Notes: generated by a model from the letters alone, not told the origin. Shown: positions 41,802 to 52,115, counted from the first letter of the stretch. The stretch is DNA of 64,000 bases from VAYN01 sp964540905 (GCA_964540905.1 CAZIOS010000004.1:62001-126000), one strand, 5' to 3'. A program made the numbers and translations.

Positions 41802-42818
41802 CTAGCTCGGCTTCTCGTCGTGGCCGCCGAACTGTTTGCGCATCGCCGACAGCACCTTGTCGCCGAAGTCGCCGAGGTTGCGCGAGTAGAAGCGCTCGTA
41901 GAGGGCGGTGGTCAGGACCGGCGCCGGCACCCCCTCGTCGATCGCCGCGATCGAGGTCCAGCGGCCCTCGCCGGAGTCGGAGACGCGGCCGGCGAAGTCG
42001 GAGAGGTCGGGCGATTCCTGCATCGAGGCGGCGGTCAGGTCGAGCAGCCAGGAGCCGACGACGCTGCCGCGCCGCCAGACCTCGGCCACCTCCGGCAGGT
42101 CGAGGTCGTACTGGTAGTACTCGGGCTCCTCCATCGGCGCGGTCTCGGCGTCGGCCTGGCGCTGGACCTTGCCGGCGTTGGCGTTCTTGAGGATGTTGAG
42201 CCCCTCGGCGTAGGCGGCCATCAGCCCGTACTCGATCCCGTTGTGGACCATCTTCACGAAGTGGCCGGCGCCGTTGGGGCCGCAGTGCAGGTAGCCGTTC
42301 TCGGCCGGCGAGGGGTCGCCGGAGCGCCCCGGCGTGCGCTCGGCCGATCCGACCCCCGGCGCCAGGCTGGCGAAGATCGGGTCGAGCCGCTGCACCGCCC
42401 GCTCGGGGCCGCCGATCATCAGGCAGTAGCCGCGCTCGAGGCCGAAGACGCCGCCGCTGGTGCCGCAGTCGACGTAGTCGATCCCGCGCTCGCCGACCGC
42501 GGCGGCGCGGCGGATGTCGTCGCGGTAGTAGGAGTTGCCGCCGTCGACGATCGCGTCGCCGGACTCGAGCACGGCGGCGACGTCGGTGACCGTCTGCTCG
42601 GTGATCTCACCGGCCGGCACCATCACCCAGACCGAGCGCGGCGCGCTCAGCTTCGCGGCCAGGTCCTGCAGCGAGGAGGCCCCCTCCGCGCCCTCCCCCG
42701 CCAGGGTGGCGACCGCGTCGGGGTTGACGTCGTAGGCGACGATCCTGTGACCGTCGCGCATCAGGCGGCGGGCCATGTTGGCCCCCATGCGACCGAGGCC
42801 GACGATTCCGAGTTCCAT
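41802..42818 (-). CDS. gnd: 6-phosphogluconate dehydrogenase, decarboxylating (short form)
   Basis: The 338-residue protein has the nucleotide-binding GLGRMGANMARRL and VDGGNSYYRDDIRRA, with CGTSGGVFGLERGYCLMIGG. The length fits the short GndA/YqeC-type family, often NAD-dependent, not the 470-residue form. ATG 42818 is chosen because GGAGG lies six bases upstream; TTG 42824 is less likely. It heads gnd-pgl-crotonase. TAGGAT upstream is a plausible -10 box with a true leader. Confidence 0.93.
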   Translation of the reverse strand: MELGIVGLGRMGANMARRLMRDGHRIVAYDVNPDAVATLAGEGAEGASSLQDLAAKLSAPRSVWVMVPAGEITEQTVTDVAAVLESGDAIVDGGNSYYRDDIRRAAAVGERGIDYVDCGTSGGVFGLERGYCLMIGGPERAVQRLDPIFASLAPGVGSAERTPGRSGDPSPAENGYLHCGPNGAGHFVKMVHNGIEYGLMAAYAEGLNILKNANAGKVQRQADAETAPMEEPEYYQYDLDLPEVAEVWRRGSVVGSWLLDLTAASMQESPDLSDFAGRVSDSGEGRWTSIAAIDEGVPAPVLTTALYERFYSRNLGDFGDKVLSAMRKQFGGHDEKPS

Positions 42819-42877
42819 CAACAACCTCCGCTGGTGAGCGCTGCAGGGACAGGCCGTCGCAATCCTAGGCGCTTTCG

Positions 42878-42924
42878 ACGCGTCTGCTCCTACGCGTCTT
42901 ATAGATGTGTAGGAGCAGACGCGT
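42878..42924. repeat. Intergenic inverted repeat B (pair of repeat A)
   Basis: Perfect 16-base arms, ACGCGTCTGCTCCTAC and GTAGGAGCAGACGCGT, flank a 15-base loop with TATAGAT. ACGCGTCT is also repeated directly at the start of the loop region. The arm core ACGCGTCTGCTCC recurs in repeat A. It lies between divergent gnd and zwf. Confidence 0.75.
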
Positions 42925-42926
42925 GA

Positions 42927-42951
42927 GACCGAGCAGGTAGCCTGCGCGGTC
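42927..42951 (+). promoter_or_regulatory. Dyad-centred -10 box of zwf
   Basis: GACCGAGCAGG and CCTGCGCGGTC (one mismatch) flank TAG; TAGCCT is the presumed -10 box, nine bases before ATG 42953. The dyad ends one base before the start codon, so a symmetric protein would block both polymerase and the start region. Confidence 0.55.
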
Positions 42952-42952
42952 G

Positions 42953-44362
42953 ATGCCGAAGGGAGCCTCGAAGCACACCGATGCCGCCGCCGACGTGCTG
43001 GCGATCTTCGGCATCAGCGGCGACCTGGCGAAGAAAATGACCTTCCGGGCGCTCTACCGGCTCGAGGCCAGCGGCAAGCTCGAGTGCCCGATCGTCGGCG
43101 TCGCGATCGACGACTGGGACGACGAGCAGCTGCGCCAGCACGCTCGCGAGGCGATCACGGCGACCGTCTCCGACCCCGACAAGGACATCCTCACCCGCCT
43201 GGCCAATCGCCTCTCCTACGTCCAGGGCGACTACGCCGACGCCGAGACCTTCGCCCGCGTCGGCAAGGCGCTCGGCGACGCCAAGCACCCGGTCTTCTAC
43301 CTCGAGGTCCCGCCCTCGCTGTTCGGCACCGTCGTCGACGGCCTCGGCAGGGCGGGGCTGACCGAGCGCGCCCACGTGGTGATCGAGAAGCCCTTCGGCC
43401 ACGACCTCGAATCGGCGCGGGCGCTCAACGCCGAGCTCTGCCGCGTCCTCGACGAGGATCAGATCCTGCGGATCGACCATTACCTCGGCAAGGAGCCGGT
43501 GATGGACATCAGCTACCTGCGCTTCGTCAACTCGATCCTGGAGCCGGTCTGGAACCGCGCCCACGTCTCCCACCTGCAGATGACGATCGCCGAGGACTTC
43601 GGCGTCGATGACCGCGGCCGCTTCTACGACGCGGTCGGGGCGATGCGCGACGTGATCCAGAACCACGCCCTGCAGGTGCTGGCCCTGGTCGGGATGGGGC
43701 CGCCGACCGGCAACCACCACGACTCGATCCGCGACAAGAAGCTCGAATTCTTCAAGGCCATGCGGGCCGCCGACCCGAAGCGCTACGTGCGCGGCCAGTA
43801 CGAGGGCTTCCGCGAGGTCAAGGACGTCGCCCCCGACTCGACCACCGAGACCTTCGCCGCGGTCGAGCTCGAGGTCGACAACTGGCGCTGGAGCGGCGTC
43901 CCCTTCTTCATCCGCGCCGGCAAGTGCATGCCGGCCAAGTCGAGCGAGGTGACGATCGTCTTCAAGCGGCCGCCGAACCTCGGCATCGGCCACGGCAAAA
44001 CGCCGGAACCGAACAAGATGACGATCCGGATCGAGCCGGTGCCGGGGTCGCGGATGCGGCTCTACGCGAAGAAGGCCGGCCAGGAGGCGTTCGAGCCGGC
44101 CGACCTCGAGGTCCTCTTCGAGAAGACTCCCGGCGAGGACCCGGAGCCCTACGAGCGCCTGCTTGGCGACGCGATCGCCGGCGTCCACACGCTCTTCACC
44201 CGCCAGGACGCGATCGAAGAGACCTGGCGCGTGGTGCAGCCGCTGCTCGACGAACCCGGCCCGGTCCACCCCTACGAGCCCGGCACCTGGGGACCGAAGC
44301 AGGCCGACGCGCTGACCCGCGGCATCGCCCACTGGTCCGAGCCCTGGCTGCCGAACACCTAG
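42953..44362 (+). CDS. zwf: Glucose-6-phosphate 1-dehydrogenase
   Basis: The 469-residue enzyme has the NAD(P) motif FGISGDLAKKM, the active-site RIDHYLGKEPV and later AIGDxxx-like GDAIAGVHTLFTRQDAIEETW. It catalyses the first step of the oxidative pentose-phosphate pathway. It is divergent from gnd-pgl. No opcA homologue follows it, unlike in many actinobacteria. Confidence 0.96.
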   Translation: MPKGASKHTDAAADVLAIFGISGDLAKKMTFRALYRLEASGKLECPIVGVAIDDWDDEQLRQHAREAITATVSDPDKDILTRLANRLSYVQGDYADAETFARVGKALGDAKHPVFYLEVPPSLFGTVVDGLGRAGLTERAHVVIEKPFGHDLESARALNAELCRVLDEDQILRIDHYLGKEPVMDISYLRFVNSILEPVWNRAHVSHLQMTIAEDFGVDDRGRFYDAVGAMRDVIQNHALQVLALVGMGPPTGNHHDSIRDKKLEFFKAMRAADPKRYVRGQYEGFREVKDVAPDSTTETFAAVELEVDNWRWSGVPFFIRAGKCMPAKSSEVTIVFKRPPNLGIGHGKTPEPNKMTIRIEPVPGSRMRLYAKKAGQEAFEPADLEVLFEKTPGEDPEPYERLLGDAIAGVHTLFTRQDAIEETWRVVQPLLDEPGPVHPYEPGTWGPKQADALTRGIAHWSEPWLPNT

Positions 44363-44370
44363 CGTCCTGC

Positions 44371-44405
44371 TAGGTTTTGGGACCCCTTATTAGGGGCGCC
44401 TAACC
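44371..44405 (+). promoter_or_regulatory. Overlapping palindromes before the iron permease gene
   Basis: CCCC-TTATTA-GGGG (44383-44396) overlaps TTAGG-GGCG-CCTAA (44390-44403), and TAGGTTTTGGGACCCCTTA partly resembles a DtxR/IdeR iron box. The fit to the iron box is weak (about 12 of 19 positions). It might also serve as a terminator for zwf. Confidence 0.35.
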
Positions 44406-45269
44406 ATGATCCCCACCTTTGTCATCACCCTGCGAGAGGGCGTCGAGGCCTCGCTGATCGTCGGCATCATCGCCGCCTTCCTGGTCAAGGAGGGCCGCCG
44501 CGACGCGATGCGGCAGATGTGGGTCGGGGTCGCGATCGCGATCGCCCTCTGCACCGGGATCGCGGTGCTGCTGCGGGTGGTCGGCCAGGAGCTGCCGCAA
44601 CAGCAGCAGGAGGGCCTGGAGACGGTGATCGGGCTGATCGCGGTCTCGACGATCTCCTACATGATCATCTGGATGCGCCGCCACGCGCGCGGGATCAAGG
44701 CCGAACTCGAGGGCGAGGCGGCCTCGGCCCTGGCGACCGGCTCGACCATGGCGCTGGTCGGGATGGCCTTCCTTGCCGTCCTGCGCGAGGGCTTCGAGAC
44801 CTCGGTCTTCCTGCTCGCCGCCTTCCAGGATGCAACCGACACCACCGCCGCCGGGGCCGGCGCCGTGCTCGGCCTGATCGCCGCCGTCGCGATCGGCCTC
44901 GGCCTCTACCGCGGCGGCGTCCGCATCAACCTCAGCCGCTTCTTCCGCGTCACCGGCCTGGTCCTCGTCTTCGTCGCCGCCGGGCTGCTGGCGACCGCCG
45001 CCCACACCGCCCACGAGGCGGGCTGGATCAACAGCCTCCAAGGTCAGGCGCTCGACCTCACCTGGCTGGTGCAGCCGGGGACGGTGACCGGCTCGCTGCT
45101 GACCGGGATGCTGGGGCTGCAGCCGGCCCCAACCGTGATCGAGGTCGCCGTCTACGTCCTCTACGCGCTGCCGATGGCGATCTACGTGCTCTGGCCGGAC
45201 CGCTTCCGCCCCGGCCGCCGCAGCCGCGTCCCCAGCCGCCAGGGCGCGCCCGCCGGCAATCCGGCGTGA
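44406..45269 (+). CDS. FTR1/EfeU-family high-affinity iron permease
   Basis: The 287-residue membrane protein has seven hydrophobic segments and two REG-x-E motifs: REGVEAS (near residue 10) and REGFETS (about 136). They are the iron-binding helices of FTR1/EfeU. EfeU normally works with EfeO and EfeB, but neither follows. The next 173 bases hold only a short fragment. Confidence 0.88.
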   Translation: MIPTFVITLREGVEASLIVGIIAAFLVKEGRRDAMRQMWVGVAIAIALCTGIAVLLRVVGQELPQQQQEGLETVIGLIAVSTISYMIIWMRRHARGIKAELEGEAASALATGSTMALVGMAFLAVLREGFETSVFLLAAFQDATDTTAAGAGAVLGLIAAVAIGLGLYRGGVRINLSRFFRVTGLVLVFVAAGLLATAAHTAHEAGWINSLQGQALDLTWLVQPGTVTGSLLTGMLGLQPAPTVIEVAVYVLYALPMAIYVLWPDRFRPGRRSRVPSRQGAPAGNPA

Positions 45270-45288
45270 GCCCCTCCCCCGCCTCGCG

Positions 45289-45408
45289 ATGAGCTCGCTG
45301 ACGCGCCCGCGCCTGCTGGCCTCGGCCGGGGTCGGCAGCGCCGTCTTCGCGGTCCCGCCCGGCGCCAGGCCGGGCGGCTACGTCGTCGGCGAAACGCTGC
45401 TCGGCTGA
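45289..45408 (+). pseudogene. 39-codon fragment after the iron permease, possibly a gene remnant
   Basis: ATG 45289 opens a 39-residue frame beginning SSLTRPRLLASAGVGSAVFA, which recalls a Tat-type signal with the second arginine lost. It ends in GGYVVGETLLG. EfeB peroxidases carry Tat signals and often follow efeU, so it may be what is left of an efeO/efeB end. A chance reading frame is equally possible. Confidence 0.25.
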
Positions 45409-45442
45409 GCCAGCCGCCGCCGGAGTGCTTAGCCTGGATGCC

Positions 45443-46996
<1,554 letters not shown>

Positions 46997-47087
46997 GCCC
47001 GCCTCCCGTCCGCCCGGCGACGAGGAGGACGCCGGACGGAAGTTGCCGCTCACTCTCCCTGGCTAGCTCGATGCCGAGCATACGCCG

Positions 47088-48218
47088 ATGTTTACGGGTT
47101 GGGAAGGGCATGGAGCCGGCCGGTCGAAGAGGATGCCGATGACCCGCGTCAACAAGGCCCGGGCGGTGAGCTGCGCGCTCGCCGCCCTTTTGCTGCTGGC
47201 GCTGCTCGGCGCCGTGCCGGCCGCGGCGCGACTGCTGGAGCCGCGCGGCGGCAAGGTCTACTTCGGCGTCTCCGACACCGGCGACAGCGCCCAGTTCGGC
47301 GAATTCAGCACCGCGATCTCCAAGCACCCGGCGATCATCGAGAGCTTCCGCAGCTGGGGCAGCGACTTCCCCGAGTCGATCCACCGCTGGCAGGTCGCCC
47401 GCGCCCGGCCGATGCTCCACATCACCACCGCCGACGCCAGCACCGGCGCCGAGATCCTCACCCCGCAGGCGATCGCCGAAGGCGCCGGCGACGGCTACCT
47501 GATCCGGCTCAACCGGCTCTTCTGGGAGAAGAAGATGCGCGCCTACGTGCGGCCGCTGGGCGAGCCCAACCGCTGCCTCAACGTCTACGCCTCCTACGAC
47601 TGCGCCGGCAACCCTCGCGACGCCGCCCACAGCCCGCGCGCCTACCGGCTCGCCTTCCGCCGCATCTACGTGATCGTCCACGGCGGCGGCAAGGCGGCGA
47701 AGATCGACGAACGCCTGGCCGAAGCCGGGCTGCCGCCGCTGCACAGCAACGTCAAGGGGCTGCCGGCGGCGCCGGTGGCGATCGTCTGGAGCCCGCTGCC
47801 GGCGGGCTCGCCGACCGTGCCCCAGAACCGGCCCCGTCACTTCTACCCCGGCGCCCGCTGGGTCGACTGGGCCGGCACCGACTTCTACGCCTCCGACCCC
47901 GACTGGAAGTCCCTCAACGGCCTCTACAACCGCTTCGCCGGCAAGCCCTTCGCGCTGACCGAGTGGGGCGTCGAAAGCGGCGACGACCCCAGCTTCGTCA
48001 GCCACCTGTTCGCCTGGGTCGAGAGCCACCCGCGCTGCAAGATGCTCGTCTACTACCAGGACTTCGGCACCACCAGCAACTACCGGATCCAGAACTTCCC
48101 GGCCAGTCTGGAAGTGCTCAGGGACGAGATCCATTCGCCGATCTTCCCGGCCTACGCGCCGGGTGCGCCGCACCTGCCGCCGCCGCCGCCCGGTGGCGTT
48201 TCGCCTTCGCAGCCTTAG
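47088..48218 (+). CDS. Secreted glycoside-hydrolase-like protein
   Basis: The product is 376 residues from ATG 47088, or 359 from ATG 47139. The latter gives a better signal peptide (TRVNKARAVSCALAALLLLALLGAVPAAA). The mature part has WAGTDFYASDPDW and ALTEWGVESGDDPS, the strand-end glutamate pattern of GH26-like TIM barrels. A Pro-rich tail ends it. The substrate is unknown. Its last 101 bases overlap the convergent propeller gene. Confidence 0.65.
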   Translation: MFTGWEGHGAGRSKRMPMTRVNKARAVSCALAALLLLALLGAVPAAARLLEPRGGKVYFGVSDTGDSAQFGEFSTAISKHPAIIESFRSWGSDFPESIHRWQVARARPMLHITTADASTGAEILTPQAIAEGAGDGYLIRLNRLFWEKKMRAYVRPLGEPNRCLNVYASYDCAGNPRDAAHSPRAYRLAFRRIYVIVHGGGKAAKIDERLAEAGLPPLHSNVKGLPAAPVAIVWSPLPAGSPTVPQNRPRHFYPGARWVDWAGTDFYASDPDWKSLNGLYNRFAGKPFALTEWGVESGDDPSFVSHLFAWVESHPRCKMLVYYQDFGTTSNYRIQNFPASLEVLRDEIHSPIFPAYAPGAPHLPPPPPGGVSPSQP

Positions 48219-49530
48219 ATTTCGGCCTCCCCTTCGGCTTCGGCCGCACCGGTTCCAGCGCGGTGATGCTCGAGTAGCCGGTGAGGTAGATGCGGCGGCC
48301 GTCGGAGATCACCGGCGTGTAGGTGCCCTTCGGGTAGTGGAAGACGCGGCGGCCGCTCCTCATCATGAAGCCGCTGGTGGTTTTGCCGTTGAACTCGGCG
48401 ACGTAGACGATGTTGCCGACGGCCGAGATCGAGCCGACCACCTGGCCCCCCGCCGAGCGGCTCCAGCGCACGCTGCCGTCCCTGGCGTCGAGCGCGTAGA
48501 GGTTGCCGTCGAAGGAGCCGATGTAGACGGTCGGCGGGCTGTGCGGGGTGTTGGCGACAGCCGGGCCCGAGTAGGCGTAGCCGCCGGTCGAGTAGGTCCA
48601 GGCGAGGCTGCCGTCGTTGAGGTCGAAGCTGTAGACGCGGCCGTCGTTGTTGCCGGCGTAGACGCGGCCGTAGGCGACCGCCGGGGTCGAGTAGAACTCG
48701 CCCGAGGCGCCGAAGCCGGGGCCGAGCGAGCCCGACTGCCAGATCAGCCTGCCGGTCCTGGCGTCGACCGCGTTCATGTAGCCGCCGTAGTCGCCGACGT
48801 AGAGGCGGCCGCCGTAATAGGCCGGGGCCGACTTCACCGGACCGCCGAGCTGGGTCGCCCAGCGGACGTTGCCGCTGATCGTGCTGAGCGCGTAGAGGTC
48901 GCCGTTTTCGCAGCCGAAGTAGACGCTGCGGCCGATCACCACCGGCGAGGACTCGGCCCGCCCCGGCAGCGGCTTTTTCCAGATCGTCTTGCCGGTCCTG
49001 GCGTCGAGCTTGACGATGTGGCCGGGGACCAGGTTGACGATGTAGAGGCGGTGGCGGGAATAGGTCGGGGAGGAGGCGTTGAGGCGGCCGATCCGCCGTT
49101 CCCAGAGGACCTTGCCGGTGTTGGCGTCGAGGGCGAAGGCGAAGCCGCTGTTGTTGACCGCGTAGAGCTTGCCGCCGACGTAGATCGGCGGGAACTCGAG
49201 CAGCGGCCGCTCGGTGTAGCGCCAGAGTTTGCGGAAGGGCGGCTTGATCCCCTGCGCCGGCAGGTAGCGGGTGCGGGCCGGGTTGAGCCCGTACATCGGC
49301 CAGTTGACGGTCGTCCGCGGCTTCAGCGTCGGCGGCGGCTTCTGCGGCTTGAAGACGGCGTTGGGGTTGTGGACGTCGGGCGGCCGCTTCAGTTCTTCGT
49401 AGGCGACGGCGAGGCTGAGCACGATCGCCAGCGCCAGCACCCCGATCGCCGTCCAGCGCCATTGCGGGTCGTGCAGCACACGCCGGCCGGCGTCGCGCAG
49501 GCGGCGGGCCTGGGGCCCGCCCTCAAGCAT
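48118..49530 (-). CDS. PQQ-binding-like (BamB-type) beta-propeller membrane-anchored protein
   Basis: The 470-residue protein has one membrane helix (about 27-45), then seven or eight outer-membrane-propeller-like repeats. Those repeats are marked by YAVNNSGFAFALDANTGKVLWE, YAGNNDGRVYSFDLNDG and YIGSFDGNLYALDARDGSVRW. The end is a basic Lys/Arg/Ala-rich tail (about 430-470). No alcohol-dehydrogenase residues can be confirmed. It overlaps SRPBCC by eight bases and should be co-expressed with it. Confidence 0.85.
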   Translation of the reverse strand: MLEGGPQARRLRDAGRRVLHDPQWRWTAIGVLALAIVLSLAVAYEELKRPPDVHNPNAVFKPQKPPPTLKPRTTVNWPMYGLNPARTRYLPAQGIKPPFRKLWRYTERPLLEFPPIYVGGKLYAVNNSGFAFALDANTGKVLWERRIGRLNASSPTYSRHRLYIVNLVPGHIVKLDARTGKTIWKKPLPGRAESSPVVIGRSVYFGCENGDLYALSTISGNVRWATQLGGPVKSAPAYYGGRLYVGDYGGYMNAVDARTGRLIWQSGSLGPGFGASGEFYSTPAVAYGRVYAGNNDGRVYSFDLNDGSLAWTYSTGGYAYSGPAVANTPHSPPTVYIGSFDGNLYALDARDGSVRWSRSAGGQVVGSISAVGNIVYVAEFNGKTTSGFMMRSGRRVFHYPKGTYTPVISDGRRIYLTGYSSITALEPVRPKPKGRPKSKAAKAKRHRAAAAAGAAHPARRPGRSANGSRP

Positions 49531-49966
49531 TCGCCGCGGCCTGGCGCTCGGACTCGGTGACGATGCCGGTGAGCAGCTGCTTGATCGCCTGCTTGACGAC
49601 GGCGACGACGGCGGGGCCGACCAGCGGCAGGGTCGGCGTCGTGCGGACGGCGTAGACGACCCGGGTGCCGCCGTCGCGCGGGGTCAGTTCGACCGTGCCG
49701 ACGTGGTCGCGGACGGGGGCGCCGGAGAGCAGCTTGTAGGAGAAGCGGTGCGGCGACTGATAGGCGATCACCTGCTCGCGCAGTGGCGGCCCGACCGAGC
49801 TCAGGACCCGGATCGCGCCGACCCCGTTCGGCGCCGGCTCCCCCTCCCGCTCCAGCACCGACTTGCGCATCGGCGTGATCGCGGCGTAGCGGCGATGGTC
49901 GGTGAGGACGCCGAAGACGACCTCCGGCGGCGCCGCGATCTGGCGCTCGTAGGTGAAGCTGGCCAT
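49523..49966 (-). CDS. SRPBCC-fold (polyketide cyclase/START-like) protein
   Basis: The 147-residue protein starts ASFTYERQIAAPPEVVFGVLTDHRRYAAI and has VAYQSPHRFSYKLLSGAPVRDHVGTVEL, the typical helix-grip fold opening and central strands. It binds a hydrophobic ligand; substrate unknown. ATG 49966 is chosen because TATACC lies eight bases upstream; the frame is open to 50005. Confidence 0.82.
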   Translation of the reverse strand: MASFTYERQIAAPPEVVFGVLTDHRRYAAITPMRKSVLEREGEPAPNGVGAIRVLSSVGPPLREQVIAYQSPHRFSYKLLSGAPVRDHVGTVELTPRDGGTRVVYAVRTTPTLPLVGPAVVAVVKQAIKQLLTGIVTESERQAAANA

Positions 49967-49989
49967 CCGCGAAGGGTATAGAGGCAGCC

Positions 49990-50991
49990 TTAAGCCAACC
50001 GCCAACGCTGAGGATCCGAGCCCTCGAGGGCGGTGGCGGTTCCCTTCAGCGCCATGTGGTCGAGGCAGGAGAGGACGATCTGCAGGACCCAGGCGCTGGT
50101 CGGGGTGTTGAGGTTGTCGGGGCCGACGATCGCGGCGACGACCTCGAAGGCGGTCGGCTCGCCGTCGCCGAGGGCGGCGCGGACCTTGCCCAGCAGCTCC
50201 TCGACCTGGGCCCGCGCCGCGGCGATCTTCGCCTCCGGGTCGCGGAAGGGGCGGCCGTGGCCGGCGAGGCAGAGTTCGACCTGCAGCGGCTCGATCTTCT
50301 CGAGGCTGGCGAGGAACTCGCCGATCGGGTCGGGGGTGTGGCCGTAGTCGAAGAAGAGGACCGTCCGCCCCAGCAGGTGGTCGCCGGAGATCATCAGCCT
50401 GCGCTCGGGCTGGTGCAGGACGACGTGGGAGGGCGCGTGGCCCGGGGTCTCGTGCACCTGCCAGGTGCCGAGGTCGGTCTCGACCTCGACCCCCGCGACC
50501 AGCTCGCGGTCGGGCTCGCGGATCGCGTCGATCCCGGTCTCGGCGTCGCCGCTGCGGGACTCGCGGTAGCGCTCCAGCGCCGCCGCCGGGACGCCGCTCT
50601 GGCGTGCCACCTCGAGCCGCTGCTCGAGCGCCGCGGCGGGGTCGGTGGCGAGCAGGCGCACATGCCCCCAGGCCGGGTGCATCCAGAGCTCGCAGCCGGC
50701 GGCGGCGGTGATCGGCGCGGCGAGCCCGTAGTGGTCGGTGTGGGAGTGGGTGCAGACGAGGAGGCGGACGTCCTCAAGGCCGAAACCGGCCTGGGCCAGG
50801 GCCAGGTCGAGCTGGCGCAGCCGCCCCTCGCCCCCCATCCCGGTGTCGAAGAGGACGATGCCGCCGTCGGCGGCGAGCGCCCAGGCGTTGCCGTGCGGCA
50901 CCCCCGGCCAGGGCAGCGGCAGCCGCAGCCGCCAGACCCCCGGCAGCACCCGCTCCGTCCGCGCCGCGTCAGCTCGAGGGTCCGCCGCCAT
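49990..50991 (-). CDS. MBL-fold hydrolase
   Basis: The 333-residue protein has the zinc site LVCTHSHTDHYGL, then ETPGHAPSHVVLH, ISGDHLLG and LAGHGRPF. It also has a C-terminal extra domain (about 250-333) common in larger MBL-fold/lactonase-like proteins. The substrate is unknown. GGGAGG is ten bases upstream of the ATG. Confidence 0.88.
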   Translation of the reverse strand: MAADPRADAARTERVLPGVWRLRLPLPWPGVPHGNAWALAADGGIVLFDTGMGGEGRLRQLDLALAQAGFGLEDVRLLVCTHSHTDHYGLAAPITAAAGCELWMHPAWGHVRLLATDPAAALEQRLEVARQSGVPAAALERYRESRSGDAETGIDAIREPDRELVAGVEVETDLGTWQVHETPGHAPSHVVLHQPERRLMISGDHLLGRTVLFFDYGHTPDPIGEFLASLEKIEPLQVELCLAGHGRPFRDPEAKIAAARAQVEELLGKVRAALGDGEPTAFEVVAAIVGPDNLNTPTSAWVLQIVLSCLDHMALKGTATALEGSDPQRWRLA

Positions 50992-51021
50992 CCCTGGGCA
51001 TCCTCCCAGGTCGGGCGGGGC

Positions 51022-51861
51022 CTACGGCGCGACGAAGCTGGCCGGGTCCGGGCCGGTGCGCTGACCGGCGTCGAGGCGCTCGATCGCGGCCATGTCGTCC
51101 TCGCTCAGCTCGAAGTCGAAGAGGTCGAAGTTCTCGCGGATCCGCGCCGGCGTCACCGATTTGGGGATGACGACGTTGCCGAGCTGCAGGTGCCAGCGCA
51201 GGATCGTCTGGGCGACCGTCCTCTCGTGGTGGGCGGCGATCGTCGCCAGGGTGTCGTCCTCGAGCAGGGCGCCCTGGGCGAGCGGGCTCCAGGCCTCGGT
51301 GGCGACGCCGTGCTCGTCGTGCCAGGCGCGCAGCTCGGCCTGCTGCAGGGCCGGGTGCAGCTCGATCTGGTTCACCGTCGGCAGCTGCTCCGCCTCGGCC
51401 CGCAGCCGCTCGAGGTCCTCGACGCGGAAGTTGGAGACGCCGATCGAGCGGCTGCCGCCCTCCGCCTCGATCCGTTCGAAGGCGCGCCAGGTGTCGAGGT
51501 AGCGGTCCCGGCTCGGCACCGGCCAGTGGATCAGGTAGAGGTCGACGTGGTCGAGACCGAGCCGTTCGCGGCTGCCCTCGAAGGCGCGCAGGGTCGCGTC
51601 GTAGCCCTGCTCGGCGTTCCAGAGCTTGGTCGTGACGAAGACCTCATCGCGGTCGAGGCCGGCGGCGGCGATCGCCTCTCCCACTCCCGCCTCGTTGCGG
51701 TAGGCGGCGGCGGTGTCGAGGTGGCGGTAGCCGGCGCCGAGGGCCTCTTCCACCGCCTCCTGGGTATCCGCCGGGGGCACCTGGAAGACGCCGAACCCGA
51801 GCTGGGGGATCTCGACGCCGTCGCGCAGGGTCAGGGCGGGGACCGTGGTCACGTCTGCCAT
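51022..51861 (-). CDS. Aldo/keto reductase
   Basis: The 279-residue enzyme has GYRHLDTAAAYRNEAGVGEAI, with the catalytic Tyr and Asp; LYLIHWPVPS, with the His; and a C-terminal NADPH-binding stretch (IPKSVTPARIRENFDLFDFELS). It matches 2,5-diketo-gluconate reductase-like AKRs. AAGGAGAG precedes the ATG by about six bases. It may detoxify carbonyls. Confidence 0.92.
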   Translation of the reverse strand: MADVTTVPALTLRDGVEIPQLGFGVFQVPPADTQEAVEEALGAGYRHLDTAAAYRNEAGVGEAIAAAGLDRDEVFVTTKLWNAEQGYDATLRAFEGSRERLGLDHVDLYLIHWPVPSRDRYLDTWRAFERIEAEGGSRSIGVSNFRVEDLERLRAEAEQLPTVNQIELHPALQQAELRAWHDEHGVATEAWSPLAQGALLEDDTLATIAAHHERTVAQTILRWHLQLGNVVIPKSVTPARIRENFDLFDFELSEDDMAAIERLDAGQRTGPDPASFVAP

Positions 51862-51941
51862 CTTCTCTCTCCTTCTTCGGGTCTCGAACTCGTCGAGTAC
51901 CCCGGCCGCGGCCGAGTATGCGCGGCGCGGAGAGCGGGCTG

Positions 51942-52115
51942 CTAGCTGCTGGCGAGGCCGATCGCCAGCAGCGGGAAGGCCAGCATCACGCCGAGGTAGG
52001 CGCCCATCGCGGCGCCGGTGGCGAGGCTGGCGGTGTTCGACCGCGCGCCGGAGACGCAGCCGACGAGGAAGACGAAGCCGGCGATCCCGAGACCGATCCA
52101 GAAGACGGGTGGCAT
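51942..52115 (-). CDS. Small two-helix membrane protein (57 residues)
   Basis: PPVFWIGLGIAGFVFLVGCVSG and GAAMGAYLGVMLAFPLLAIGLA form two membrane segments with a short loop. ATG 52115 has TATTCT nine bases upstream, as with other leaderless genes. It is divergent from an MFS pump gene. Function unknown. Confidence 0.55.
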   Translation of the reverse strand: MPPVFWIGLGIAGFVFLVGCVSGARSNTASLATGAAMGAYLGVMLAFPLLAIGLASS

